64,000 nucleotides of DNA from Streptomyces sp. CB02400 (GTDB lineage Bacteria > Actinomycetota > Actinomycetes > Streptomycetales > Streptomycetaceae). The stretch lies in the NCBI RefSeq assembly GCF_001905725.1, contig NZ_LIWB01000022.1, positions 1 through 64,000 on the forward strand, written 5' to 3'. Numbering within the stretch: position 1 is the first letter of the stretch; each line of letters begins with the position of its first letter. The notes under the pieces were generated by a model. That model saw nothing but the letters and a program-made list of their open reading frames with translations. It was not told where the DNA came from and made no database searches. Shown one piece after another: positions 1 through 8,480 of the stretch. Both the position numbers and the translations under genes were made by a program.

Positions 1-113
1 GCTGATTTCGCCAACAGCGTCGTTCACATCCGGCGGGGCGTCCGCCGTTTGTCCGGAGCCGGGAAGTCGCCCGGAGCCGGGAAGTCGTCCGAGTCCCCGG
101 ACAGCGAAAACAC

Positions 114-127
114 CCGAAAACTTTCGG
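114..127. promoter_or_regulatory. CGAAA-NN-TTTCG palindrome upstream of GH43 gene
   Basis: The sequence CCGAAAACTTTCGG is a perfect 6+6 bp inverted repeat with a 2-bp centre, about 95 bp before the GH43 start at 223. CGAAA/TTTCG palindromes are described upstream of xylanase and other hemicellulase genes in actinomycetes and are attributed to LacI-type repressors. Its role here is inferred from sequence and position only. A short tandem 18-bp duplication (52-69 and 70-87) lies just upstream. Confidence 0.45.
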
Positions 128-222
128 CACTTCCAGCCCCTCCCGCATCTGTTGACGCCCCGCACTCCGCTGGTGACACTCCGGGAAACAACAGAATCCC
201 TCAGACTCCGACAGGAAGTGTC

Positions 223-2433
223 ATGCGCCGCCACACCGCCCGTCGCACGCTTCTCGTCCCGTTCCTCGCCCTCCTCCTCGCCCTGCTCGCCGCCCCGCCG
301 GGCACCGCACACCCCGGAGCACCGCCCTTGAAGAAACCCACGTACGCCGGTTACCTCTTCGCCTACTTCACCGGCGAGGGCACCGCCGACGGCGAGCAGA
401 TCCGCTACGCCCTCAGCCGCGGCAACGACGCCCTGCACTGGCGCGAACTGAACGCGGGCGAGCCGGTGCTGACCTCCACGATCGGCGAGAAGGGGCTGCG
501 CGACCCGTTCGTGATCCGCTCCCCCGAGGGCGACAGGTTCTACATGATCGCCACTGACCTGCGGATGTACCGCAGCAGCAGCGGAAGCTGGGACGAGGTC
601 CAGCGGCACGGCAGCAAGTCGATCATGGTGTGGGAGTCCACCGACCTGGTCCACTGGACCGACCAGCGCCTGGTGAAGGTCTCCCCGGACAACGCGGGCA
701 ACACCTGGGCCCCGGAGGCCTACTGGGACGACGAGCTCGACGCGTACGTCGTCTTCTGGGCGTCCAAGCTGTACGCCGACGACGACCCGGACCACACCGG
801 ATCGACGTACAACAAGATGCTGTACGCGACCACGAAGGACTTCCGCACCTTCAGCGAGCCGAAGGTCTGGAACGACCCCGGTTACTCGGTCATCGACTCG
901 ACCGTCGTCAAGCACGAGGACACGTACTACCGCTACACCAAGGACGAGCGCGACCCGTCCTCCGGCTCCCCCTGCTCGAAGTTCATCACCGGTGAGAAGT
1001 CGGCGTCGCTGACCGACACCTCGTACGACTTCGTCTCCGACTGCATCGGCAGCGGCGCGATGAGCCGGGGCGAGGGGCCGACGGTGTTCAAGTCGAACAC
1101 CGAGGAGAAGTGGTACCTGTTCATCGACGAGTACGGCGGCCGGGGCTACCTCCCCTTCGAGACCACCGACCTCGACTCCGGCGAGTGGACCCCGTCGACG
1201 GACTACCAGCTTCCCGCCAGCCCCCGGCACGGCACGGTGATCCCGGTGACGCAGGCGGAGTACGACCGGCTGCTGGCCGCGTACCCGGAGAGCCCCGCGT
1301 CGATCGTGGACGCCACGGCCCCCGGCCAGAAGGGGTACGCCGTCGTCAGCGAGGAGACGAGCAAGGTCGTGCTGCCGATGGAACCGGGCGCGGACCTGCG
1401 GCACCTCGCACCGAAGCTGTGGGTGGGCGAGGGCGCGACGGTCAGCCCGAGGCCCGGTGCCCGACGTGACTTCCGCGAGCCGCGGACGTACACGGTCACG
1501 GCCGCCGACGGCACGCGGCGCACCTGGACCGTGGAGGCGGTACCCACCCGCAGCCCGGTCCTGCCCGGCCTGTACGCGGACCCGGACGTGCGGTACATGG
1601 ACGGCCGGTACTGGATCTACCCGACCACGGACGGCTTCCCCGGCTGGAGCGGTACGCGGTTCAAGGCGTTCTCGTCGAGGGACCTGGTCCACTGGAAGGA
1701 CCACGGCGTGATCCTCGACCTCGGTCCCGACGTGTCCTGGGCCGACAAGAACGCATGGGCGCCCGCGATCGCGGAACGCGACGGGAAGTACTACTTCTAC
1801 TTCTGCGCCGAGCAGCAGATCGGCGTCGCGGTGGCCGACTCCCCGGCCGGCCCCTTCGAGGACGCGCTCGGCGAACCGCTGATCGGGAAGACGCAGTTCA
1901 GCGGCCAGATGATCGACCCGGCCGTGTTCACGGACGACGACGGGCAGTCGTACCTGTACTGGGGCAACGGGCACGGCTATGTGGCCCCGCTCGACGACGA
2001 CATGGTGTCCTTCGACGCCGCCCGGGTGAAGGACATCACCCCGGACGACTTCCGCGAGGGCTCGTTCGTGGTGAAGCGGGACGGCACGTACTACTTCATG
2101 TGGTCCGAGGACGACACCCGCAGCGAGAACTACCACGTGGCCTACGCGACCGGCCCGTCCCCGCTCGGCCCCTGGACCGAGCGCGGCACGATCCTGTCCA
2201 AGCGCCCCGAGTACGGCATCCTCGGCACCGGTCACCACTCCGTGGTCAACACCCCAGGCACCGACGACTGGTACATCGTCTACCACCGGTTCGCGCTCAA
2301 CGGCCCCGGCACGTCCGGCGGGGACGGCACGCACCGCGAGACCACCGTCGACCGGCTGGAGTTCGCGGCCGACGGCACGATCGAGCCGGTGGTGCCGACC
2401 CTGGAGTCGGTCAGCCCGGTGCGGCGGCGGTGA
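223..2433 (+). CDS. Secreted two-domain GH43-like glycoside hydrolase
   Basis: Predicted extracellular arabinan/xylan side-chain hydrolase of 736 aa. The open frame extends upstream to 49, but ATG 223 is chosen because GGAAG lies just before it and it opens a signal peptide (RRHTARR, hydrophobic stretch, cleavage near AHP). Residues about 40-350 form one GH43-like propeller (RDPF, TWAPEAYW, EGPTVF). Residues about 400-440 form a small beta linker ending in VTAADGTRRTWTV. Residues about 445-735 form a second, canonical GH43 domain with YADPDV (Asp ~452), IDPAVF (Asp ~564) and REGSFV (Glu ~612) as the expected catalytic trio. It converges on, and overlaps by 23 bp, the hydrolase gene at 2411. 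Beta-xylosidase or alpha-L-arabinofuranosidase are both possible; the exact substrate is not readable. Confidence 0.85.
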   Translation: MRRHTARRTLLVPFLALLLALLAAPPGTAHPGAPPLKKPTYAGYLFAYFTGEGTADGEQIRYALSRGNDALHWRELNAGEPVLTSTIGEKGLRDPFVIRSPEGDRFYMIATDLRMYRSSSGSWDEVQRHGSKSIMVWESTDLVHWTDQRLVKVSPDNAGNTWAPEAYWDDELDAYVVFWASKLYADDDPDHTGSTYNKMLYATTKDFRTFSEPKVWNDPGYSVIDSTVVKHEDTYYRYTKDERDPSSGSPCSKFITGEKSASLTDTSYDFVSDCIGSGAMSRGEGPTVFKSNTEEKWYLFIDEYGGRGYLPFETTDLDSGEWTPSTDYQLPASPRHGTVIPVTQAEYDRLLAAYPESPASIVDATAPGQKGYAVVSEETSKVVLPMEPGADLRHLAPKLWVGEGATVSPRPGARRDFREPRTYTVTAADGTRRTWTVEAVPTRSPVLPGLYADPDVRYMDGRYWIYPTTDGFPGWSGTRFKAFSSRDLVHWKDHGVILDLGPDVSWADKNAWAPAIAERDGKYYFYFCAEQQIGVAVADSPAGPFEDALGEPLIGKTQFSGQMIDPAVFTDDDGQSYLYWGNGHGYVAPLDDDMVSFDAARVKDITPDDFREGSFVVKRDGTYYFMWSEDDTRSENYHVAYATGPSPLGPWTERGTILSKRPEYGILGTGHHSVVNTPGTDDWYIVYHRFALNGPGTSGGDGTHRETTVDRLEFAADGTIEPVVPTLESVSPVRRR

Positions 2434-3490
2434 CCGACCCCAGCCACGCGTAAACCTCGTCCTGCATCGCGGCGTCGAAGACGTGGCCGCGCTCCGGCCA
2501 CGTCTTCAGCCGCAGCCGCTCCTCGGCACCGCACGCGCGCCAGACGGCCCGCAGCTTGTCGTACGCGACGCGCACCCCGTCGGCGGTGAACAGGGCGTCG
2601 AGCCCGCCGTGGAAGAACAGCATCGGCTTCGGCGCGGCGATGCCCGCCACGTCGGGGATGTCGAGGTGCCGGGCGAGCCCCGGGTGGAGCATGTGGAACG
2701 CGGACTGCCCGCGCAGGGCGTTGTTGCCCGGCACCATCATCTCCTTGAGCCCCGTCATCCAGCACACGCTCACCGCGGCGGCGATGTCGTCGCTGAGCGC
2801 GGCGGCCTGCCAGGCGCGGTAGCCGCCCATGGAGAAGCCGACGGCGACGACCCGGCGGGCGTCCACCCGGTCCAGGCCGGCCAGGAAGGCCGCGGCCCGC
2901 TGGTCCTCGCGGGCGTGCAGTCCGGCGAGGGAGGAACCGAGGTGGTAGAGGGTGCTCGCCAGTGCCTGCTGCCGCTCGTAGGCGAGCGGCTCGCGGTCGC
3001 CCCAGCCGAGGGCGTCCGCGCAGAACACCGCGTACCCCCGCCGGGCCAGTTCGTCCCCGACGAAGCGCCCGCCGAAGCACCGGTCCGCCCACTCCTCGGC
3101 GGAGGCGAGGCGGGTGTCGTCGTACCAGGGCCGGACGCACTTCTCCTTGCCGATGTCGAACCGGGACCCGTGGTCGTGCAGGAGGAGGACCGCCGGGAAC
3201 GGGCCGGCGCCCCGTGGGGTGAGCAGGGCGCCGCGGACCCGTCCGTGGCGGGTGAGGGAGAGGGTGACCAGCTCCCGCGTGTACCCGTCACCGTCCGAAC
3301 GGGCGGTGAACTCCGGGGCGTACGGCGTCCCGTCCTGCCGGCCGACGAGGAGGTGCTCCTCGACCACCGCGCGGGCCGCGCGCCGCCACGCCCCGAAGTC
3401 CCGGACCGGCGAGGTGCCCCAGGCGAGCGGGAAGGTCAGCTCGTCCTTGAGGGACGTATGGAATCCGGGCAGGTCACCGGTGGCGGGCAT
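2411..3490 (-). CDS. Alpha/beta-hydrolase, putative esterase of the pectin locus
   Basis: 359-aa alpha/beta-hydrolase without a signal peptide, so probably cytoplasmic. The catalytic triad is visible: nucleophile elbow GFSMGG, Asp in HGGLDALF and His in ERGHVFD. It resembles dienelactone-hydrolase/acetyl-esterase-type proteins (Abhydrolase_7-like). The ATG at 3490 overlaps the last 17 bp of the pectinesterase gene, suggesting coupling, although the frame stays open further upstream without a plausible N-terminus. Being last in the pectin gene series suggests removal of acetyl or other ester groups from imported oligosaccharides; that is inference from context. Confidence 0.75.
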   Translation of the reverse strand: MPATGDLPGFHTSLKDELTFPLAWGTSPVRDFGAWRRAARAVVEEHLLVGRQDGTPYAPEFTARSDGDGYTRELVTLSLTRHGRVRGALLTPRGAGPFPAVLLLHDHGSRFDIGKEKCVRPWYDDTRLASAEEWADRCFGGRFVGDELARRGYAVFCADALGWGDREPLAYERQQALASTLYHLGSSLAGLHAREDQRAAAFLAGLDRVDARRVVAVGFSMGGYRAWQAAALSDDIAAAVSVCWMTGLKEMMVPGNNALRGQSAFHMLHPGLARHLDIPDVAGIAAPKPMLFFHGGLDALFTADGVRVAYDKLRAVWRACGAEERLRLKTWPERGHVFDAAMQDEVYAWLGSVTAAAPG

Positions 3491-4604
3491 ACGGCCGCCA
3501 GTCGCCGAGGTACGCCTCCCGCGTCTGCGAGGCGGCCTCCGCGCGGGTGAGCTGGGGCCGGTTCTCGGGGACGGTGACGACCGCGCCGGGGCCGGTGTTG
3601 CGGTACTCGGCGAACCGCTGGTCCTGCCAGGGGTGCGCGTCCCGCATGTTGGCGTAGGGCGCGACGGCGTCGATGCCCGCACCGAGGTGGGTCTCGCGCA
3701 CGGTGAGCATGGGGCGGGCGGTGGTGTCGGAGCTGGGCACCCAGGGGCGGGCCAGCTTGTAGTAGCCGTCGGGGGCCTCGCTGCTGATCCTGCTCCGGGT
3801 GACCAGGTAGCCGCGCGGGTTGGCGCCGGCGGTGGAGGGCGCGAAGACGAAGCCGTACGGGGCCGCCGCCAGGTCGGGGCGGACCAGGGTGCGGAAGTGG
3901 CAGTGCTCGAAGACGGCGGTGGCCCGGCCGAAGACGAAGTCGACGTCGCCCTCGGCGTAGCAGTGGGCGAAGTACTGGCGGGCGAAGGTGTCCAGCGAGC
4001 GGGAGTCGGCGTACAGGGTGTCCTGGTGGCCGAGGAACCGGCAGTGGGTGAAGGCGCTGCGGTCGCCCTGCACCTTGAGGGCGACCGCCTGGGTGCCGCT
4101 GGTGCCGGGGAGGTCGGTGCGCAGCCAGTCGTTGGCGAAGGTGATCCAGCGGGCGGTGAAGCCGTCGGGGCGCACGGTGGTGGTGGCGGAGCCGGAGGTG
4201 CCGTAGGTGCTGGAGCCGTCGGGCTTGGGGGTGCCGGCCGCGTTGTCGTAGACGATCACCACGGCGCGTGGGTCCTCGGAGGCGCCGAGCCAGGTCATGT
4301 CGGTGCGGTCGGCGTCGACGGAGACCGTCTCGCGGTAGGTGCCCGGGGCGATGACGAGGGTGCGTCCGGTGCCGGTCGCGGCGGTGACGGCGGCCTGGAC
4401 GGTGGTGAAGTCACCGGCGCCGCGCGGGTGGACGTACAGGGTGCCCGGGGTGAGGCGGGCGGACGGTGAGCCGTACCGGCCGAACGGGCGGCGGGGCCGG
4501 TGAGGCCGGTGGGCGGCCTGGGCGGGGACGGTGGCCAGGGCGAGCGCGGCGGAGGCCGTGGCGCCGGTGAGCAGGAAGTTCCTTCTGGACAGGGGCGAGG
4601 GCAT
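3474..4604 (-). CDS. Pectin methylesterase (CE8), Tat-secreted
   Basis: 376-aa pectinesterase that removes methyl esters from homogalacturonan, preparing it for pectate lyases. The N-terminus is a twin-arginine signal (SRRNFLL followed by an Ala/Leu-rich core and AQA-A). The right-handed beta-helix carries the family signatures: QDTLY with Asp195, DVDFVFG with Asp222, and LARPW with Arg285, the expected acid/base, nucleophile and substrate-binding residues. Length is normal for a bacterial CE8 enzyme. It lies downstream of the PL1 gene at 4687, separated by 82 bp holding a strong hairpin, and overlaps the following hydrolase gene. Confidence 0.93.
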   Translation of the reverse strand: MPSPLSRRNFLLTGATASAALALATVPAQAAHRPHRPRRPFGRYGSPSARLTPGTLYVHPRGAGDFTTVQAAVTAATGTGRTLVIAPGTYRETVSVDADRTDMTWLGASEDPRAVVIVYDNAAGTPKPDGSSTYGTSGSATTTVRPDGFTARWITFANDWLRTDLPGTSGTQAVALKVQGDRSAFTHCRFLGHQDTLYADSRSLDTFARQYFAHCYAEGDVDFVFGRATAVFEHCHFRTLVRPDLAAAPYGFVFAPSTAGANPRGYLVTRSRISSEAPDGYYKLARPWVPSSDTTARPMLTVRETHLGAGIDAVAPYANMRDAHPWQDQRFAEYRNTGPGAVVTVPENRPQLTRAEAASQTREAYLGDWRPYARHR

Positions 4605-4631
4605 GCGGGTGCTCCTTGGGTGACGTCGGAC

Positions 4632-4671
4632 GGCCGGGGCGGTCCGCGATGGGGGCGGACCGCCCCCGGCC
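4632..4671 (-). terminator. GC-rich hairpin between pectate lyase and pectinesterase genes
   Basis: A 16-bp near-perfect inverted repeat (left arm 4632-4647, one extra C in the right arm) encloses a 7-base loop. There is no T-run. It could be a factor-independent terminator of the Streptomyces type, or an mRNA-stabilising processing site that sets different levels for the two genes. Confidence 0.6.
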
Positions 4672-4686
4672 GGCTGTCGGGGAGGG

Positions 4687-6021
4687 TCAGCGGATACGGC
4701 CGGCGCCCGCGCCGTACTTGACCAGGAACGGGACGACCCGGGCCGGGTGGACGGCGGTGCGCAGGGTGGGCGTCCAGCCGGCGCCGGACTGGAGGGTCTC
4801 GGCCGGGATCTCCGCGTTGTGCACGGCGATCAGGTCCACGCGCTTGCCGTTGACCACGTTGTGGGCGGCGGTGAGCGGTGCCTCGCTCCACTTCTTGAGG
4901 ATCTTCGCCGGGCTGATGCCCTTCGCCAGGGTGAAGGCGTTGTGCTCGGCGACGAGCTGGGACTCCTTGCCGACTCCGAAGCTGTAGGAGTAGCCGTCCT
5001 CCGCCACGAAGTGGTTGTTGTACACGTCGACCTGCCCGAAGCGGACGCGCGGCGCGCGCTCGACCAGGCCGGAGAACAGGTTGTGGTGGAAGGTCGCCTT
5101 CAGCTTGCCCCGGTCGCCGACGGCGGTGGACTCGCTGTCGCTGTTGCCGATGAGGATCGTCTTGTCGTGTTCGGTGAAGACGTTCCAGGAGGCGGTGACG
5201 TAGTTGGCGCCCTTGACGATGTCCAGCTCGCCGTCGTGCTGCTGGTACAGCATGCCGAAGTAGGTCGGGGCCTCGCTGTCGGGGTGCTCGCCGTCGGTGA
5301 ACGTGTTGTGGTCCAGCCAGACGTGGGTGGAGCCGTGGACGACGGCGGTGTCGTACTCGGAGTTCCAGTTGCCCTGGCTGCCGTCGGTCGGGTCCCACTG
5401 CGGGAAGCAGTCGATCGGGCTCTCGAGGGCGAGGTTGCGGACGATGACGTTGTCCACGCCCTTGATCTGGAGGCTGGCGCCCTTGATGCCGGCGTTCCGG
5501 CCGACACCGATGATCGTGGTGTTGGAGGGGACGGACGCCTTGATGGCCGTGTCCTGGGCGGCGGCGGAGGCCCTGCGCAGGCCCTCCGGGCTGTCGTCCG
5601 GCTCGGCGCTCAGGTCCTGCTCCAGGCCCCAGGTCTCCGGCGCGTACGCCTCCAGGTAGGCGTCGAAGTCGTAGCCGGGCGCGGCGAACGCCTCGCAGCC
5701 CTCGGAGACCGCGTCGATGGTCCCCTTCACCTTGATGATCTTCGGGGCGTCTCCGCCGTCCGCCAGGGCCGCCTTGAACTCGGCCCAGGTGCGCACGGTG
5801 TAGACGTGCTCGCGGTCGGCGTCGGCGCCTCCGGTGGTGCCGGTGCCGTAGGAGGCCCAGCCGTCGCCCGCGCCCAGCGTCTGCCGGGCGGCGTCACGGT
5901 GGTGGTGCGACGGGGAGTGGGCCTGGGCGCCGGTGCCGGTCAGGGCCAGCACGAGGGCGGTGCAGCCGGCCAGCGACGCGGCTCTCACTGTGGCATGCCC
6001 ATGCCATCCGGATGTGCTCAT
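4687..6021 (-). CDS. Secreted pectate lyase (PL1)
   Basis: 444-aa extracellular polygalacturonate lyase with a signal peptide ending near AQAHS. The beta-helix has the PL1 signatures: VWLDHNTF (Ca-binding region) and RAPRVRFGQVDVYNN, which supplies the catalytic Arg. ATG 6021 is preferred because AAAGGAGAG precedes it; the upstream in-frame ATG at 6042 would put this ribosome-binding site inside the gene. It is closely similar in plan to the PL1 gene at 13113, including a long insert between the first strands and the CFPQWDP / CFPVWQP segment, so the two look like paralogues. Confidence 0.92.
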   Translation of the reverse strand: MSTSGWHGHATVRAASLAGCTALVLALTGTGAQAHSPSHHHRDAARQTLGAGDGWASYGTGTTGGADADREHVYTVRTWAEFKAALADGGDAPKIIKVKGTIDAVSEGCEAFAAPGYDFDAYLEAYAPETWGLEQDLSAEPDDSPEGLRRASAAAQDTAIKASVPSNTTIIGVGRNAGIKGASLQIKGVDNVIVRNLALESPIDCFPQWDPTDGSQGNWNSEYDTAVVHGSTHVWLDHNTFTDGEHPDSEAPTYFGMLYQQHDGELDIVKGANYVTASWNVFTEHDKTILIGNSDSESTAVGDRGKLKATFHHNLFSGLVERAPRVRFGQVDVYNNHFVAEDGYSYSFGVGKESQLVAEHNAFTLAKGISPAKILKKWSEAPLTAAHNVVNGKRVDLIAVHNAEIPAETLQSGAGWTPTLRTAVHPARVVPFLVKYGAGAGRIR

Positions 6022-6037
6022 GGTGCGGCTCTCCTTT

Positions 6038-6092
6038 TTCATGGTCCAGGGGGTGTTACGCGACTTTCATGGTCCGAGGGGTGTTACGCGAC
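6038..6092. repeat. Imperfect 27-bp tandem duplication
   Basis: Two copies (6038-6064 and 6066-6092) of a 27-base segment differ only by a GA/AG swap around the centre. The second copy contains the stop codon and last codons of the SGNH esterase gene; the first lies in the 5' leader of the pectate lyase gene. This looks like a recent local duplication of the junction. Confidence 0.85.
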
Positions 6093-6881
6093 GGCCTCCG
6101 GCCAGGTGATCCACGACTCCGGGATCTCTCCGTCCAGCCGCCGCACGTCGCGCGGCGCGAGCACCCGGGTGCGCAGCAGCTCCCGGGCGACCAGCCGCGC
6201 CACGGCGATCGCGCCCGGCGGATCGAAGTGCGTGTTGTCCTGCTCGGTCGCCGTCCAGTTGAAGTACTTCTTGGTCTCCTCGACCCCGAGCTCCTGCCAC
6301 AACGCCAGCGACAGGGCCTGGATGTCGAGCAGCGCGACCCGCTCCTCGGCGGCCAGCGCCCGCATCGCCGCCGGGTACTCCCCGTGGCTCGGCACGGCAC
6401 GCCCGTCCGCGTCGAACCGCCGCCGCTCCACGGCGGTGGCCAGCACGGGCCGCGCCCCACGGGCCCGCGCCCCCTCGACGTACATCCGCAGATACTCCTG
6501 GTACGTCGACCAGGGCTCGGTGTAGCGGGTGGGATCGGCGGACTTCTCGTCGTTGTGCGCGAACTGGATGAGGAGGAAGTCACCGGGCCGGATCGAGGAG
6601 AGGATCACCTCGAGCCGCCCCTCGTCGACGAAGCTCTTGGAACTCCGCCCGTTCACGGCGTGATTGGCGACGGTGAAATTCCGGTGCAGCAGAAACGGCA
6701 ACGCCATCCCCCACCCGGTCTCGGGCGCGGCATCGGCGTATTTCTGCGCGGCGGTGGAATCACCGGCGATGTAGAGGGTGCGGTGACGGCGTCCGCCGGC
6801 ATGAGCGGTACCGGTTGCGGCGAACGCCAGAGGAATGGAAGCGACGGCAGCGGAAGTAACCTGTCTACGGCTGAGCGACAC
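6084..6881 (-). CDS. SGNH rhamnogalacturonan acetylesterase-like protein (CE12)
   Basis: 265-aa secreted esterase predicted to remove acetyl groups from rhamnogalacturonan or other pectin. SGNH blocks are present: GDST (Ser nucleophile), GRSSKSF, HND and DNTHF (Asp/His). GTG 6881 is chosen because AAAGGG lies 8 nt upstream and a Tat-like signal begins at once (LSRRQVTSAAV ... AHA). A GTG at 6917 in the same frame would give 12 extra residues and bury the ribosome-binding site. It sits between the solute-binding protein and a pectate lyase, consistent with pectin deacetylation. Confidence 0.88.
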   Translation of the reverse strand: MSLSRRQVTSAAVASIPLAFAATGTAHAGGRRHRTLYIAGDSTAAQKYADAAPETGWGMALPFLLHRNFTVANHAVNGRSSKSFVDEGRLEVILSSIRPGDFLLIQFAHNDEKSADPTRYTEPWSTYQEYLRMYVEGARARGARPVLATAVERRRFDADGRAVPSHGEYPAAMRALAAEERVALLDIQALSLALWQELGVEETKKYFNWTATEQDNTHFDPPGAIAVARLVARELLRTRVLAPRDVRRLDGEIPESWITWPEAVA

Positions 6882-6917
6882 GCCGATAGCCCTTTCAACT
6901 GGGGAACGGACGGACAC

Positions 6918-7018
6918 CTAGGGGCGCGGGGCTGTTTCGATTTGCGGCTCCGCCGCGTGGGCGCGATCAACCAGGGACGGCCCGCAGCCCGAAAACCACA
7001 GGCCGCCCCACGGCGAAA
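6918..7018. repeat. Dispersed Streptomyces-type intergenic GC element
   Basis: The 100 bases between the solute-binding protein gene and the esterase gene hold a string beginning AGGGGCGCGGGGCTG and continuing through GGCTCCGCCGCGTGGGCG, followed by GACGGCCCGCAG. I recall near-identical strings in intergenic regions of many Streptomyces genomes, and a related one occurs at 58515-58560 here. It may act as a terminator or RNA-processing element; function is not known to me. Confidence 0.5.
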
Positions 7019-7025
7019 CCGCTGA

Positions 7026-8381
7026 TTAACCCTTCTGCTCCTGCCACTCCGCCTGAGCCTCGTTCAACTGCTCAGCCATCGTGTCCAGGAATTCCTGCGC
7101 ACTCATGTCCCCCAGAAGCACTTTCTGGAAGTTCGGCTCATTTTCAGCCTTGGAAATCGTGTTCCAGTCCGGCAGGTAGTACGGAAGCTGCACAATGCTG
7201 GTGGAACCGTCGTTCAACGCCTCGGCCGCCAGCTTCGTGGGCTCCGCCTTGCTGATCCACTCGTCCTTCGCCGCGTCCGTGTTCGCCGGCACCTGACCGG
7301 CCGACTCGTTGAACTTCGAGTTGGACTGCGCCGACACGGCGAACTCTATGAACTTCCAGGCGGCCTCCTTGTTCTTGGAGCCCTTGAACATGCCGATGCC
7401 GTCGACCGGGTTGGAGACCTGGACCCGCTTGCCGCCGGGCCCGGTCGGCTGCGGGATGCCCCGGAACTTCTCGGTGGTGAGCGCCTTGACGTGGTCCTGG
7501 TACGAACCGAGGTTGTGGTTCAGCATGCCGATCGTGCCGGTGTCCCACTGCGCGGTCATCTTGGTGAAGTCGTTGTTCAGGTCGGCCGCGGGGGTGACCT
7601 TCTTGAACAGGCCCGCGTACTTCTCCAGGGCCTCGGCGTTCTTCGGGTCGTTGACCGTGGTCTTCTTGCCGGAGGAGTCCCAGAACGAGGTGATGCCGGA
7701 CTGCCCGTACATCGCGTCCAGGGCCTGGGCGATGGAGCCGGCGCCGCCGCGGATGGTGTAGCCGAACTCGTTCTTGCCCTTGTTCGTCAGCTTCTCGGCG
7801 GCCTCGTAGAACCGGTCCCAGGTGGTCGGCTCCTCCAGGCCCGCCTTCTCGAACAGGTCGGTGCGGTAGTACAGCACGCCGTTGTTCGCCGAGGTCGGGA
7901 TCGAGTACAGCTTGTCGTCACCGCCGCCGGCGGCCCGCATGGACTCGACCATGTCCTTGTTGAGCTTGCCGTTCAGCGGGGACTTGGCCAGCCGGAAGTC
8001 CAGCGTGTCGAGCGCTCCCTGGGCGGCGAAGCCCGCGAGCATCGAGGCGCCGATGCCGCCGACGTCCGGCAGGCCGCCGCCCTGGATGGCGGTGTCGACC
8101 TTGGACTGGTACTCGGTGGAGGCGATACCGACGTACTGGACGTCGATGTCCGGGTTCGCCTTCTCGAAGTCGGCGATGATCTCCTTCCAGATCTCGGTGC
8201 GGACACCGCCGTTGTTGTCCCAGAAGACGATCTTGCCCTTGCCGCTGCCCTCGGCCCCGTCTCCGCCGCCGCTGCCGTCGTCGCCGCAGGCGGTGGCGGT
8301 CAGGGCGAGCACGGCCCCCAAGGCGACGGCGGTGGAGGTCCGGCGCCTGCCTGTGCTGTTTCTGAGAATGCTGATCTTCAT
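7026..8381 (-). CDS. Sugar ABC transporter solute-binding lipoprotein (pectin locus)
   Basis: 451-aa extracellular-sugar-binding protein (SBP_bac_1 family). ATG 8381 is used, with AAGAAGAGAG upstream. The signal peptide ends in a lipobox LTATAC, so Cys is the predicted lipidated residue, followed by a Gly/Asp-rich linker. It is probably the binding component for the two permeases at 14447 and 15340, which lie 6 kb away on the same strand with seven genes between; no other binding protein is nearby. Expected ligands are pectin-derived oligogalacturonides or arabino-oligosaccharides. No ATPase gene is present, as is usual for Streptomyces sugar importers that share MsiK. Confidence 0.9.
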   Translation of the reverse strand: MKISILRNSTGRRRTSTAVALGAVLALTATACGDDGSGGGDGAEGSGKGKIVFWDNNGGVRTEIWKEIIADFEKANPDIDVQYVGIASTEYQSKVDTAIQGGGLPDVGGIGASMLAGFAAQGALDTLDFRLAKSPLNGKLNKDMVESMRAAGGGDDKLYSIPTSANNGVLYYRTDLFEKAGLEEPTTWDRFYEAAEKLTNKGKNEFGYTIRGGAGSIAQALDAMYGQSGITSFWDSSGKKTTVNDPKNAEALEKYAGLFKKVTPAADLNNDFTKMTAQWDTGTIGMLNHNLGSYQDHVKALTTEKFRGIPQPTGPGGKRVQVSNPVDGIGMFKGSKNKEAAWKFIEFAVSAQSNSKFNESAGQVPANTDAAKDEWISKAEPTKLAAEALNDGSTSIVQLPYYLPDWNTISKAENEPNFQKVLLGDMSAQEFLDTMAEQLNEAQAEWQEQKG

Positions 8382-8433
8382 TGGTCGGCTCTCTTCTTCT
8401 GGATTCGACGGAGCGGTGAACGGACTGAACACG

Positions 8434-8475
8434 TGGGGGGGTCGGTGGGATGGGTCGGTGGGAGGGTCCGGTGGG
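8434..8475. repeat. G-tract tandem repeat, possible G-quadruplex
   Basis: Three degenerate copies of GGGTCGGTGGGA-type 12-13-mers give six or more runs of three or more G on the plus strand, between the pectate lyase stop (8481) and the binding-protein start (8381). The transcript of the flanking genes would carry the C-rich strand. A role in transcription or stability is conjecture. Confidence 0.5.
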
Positions 8476-8480
8476 CCGGC

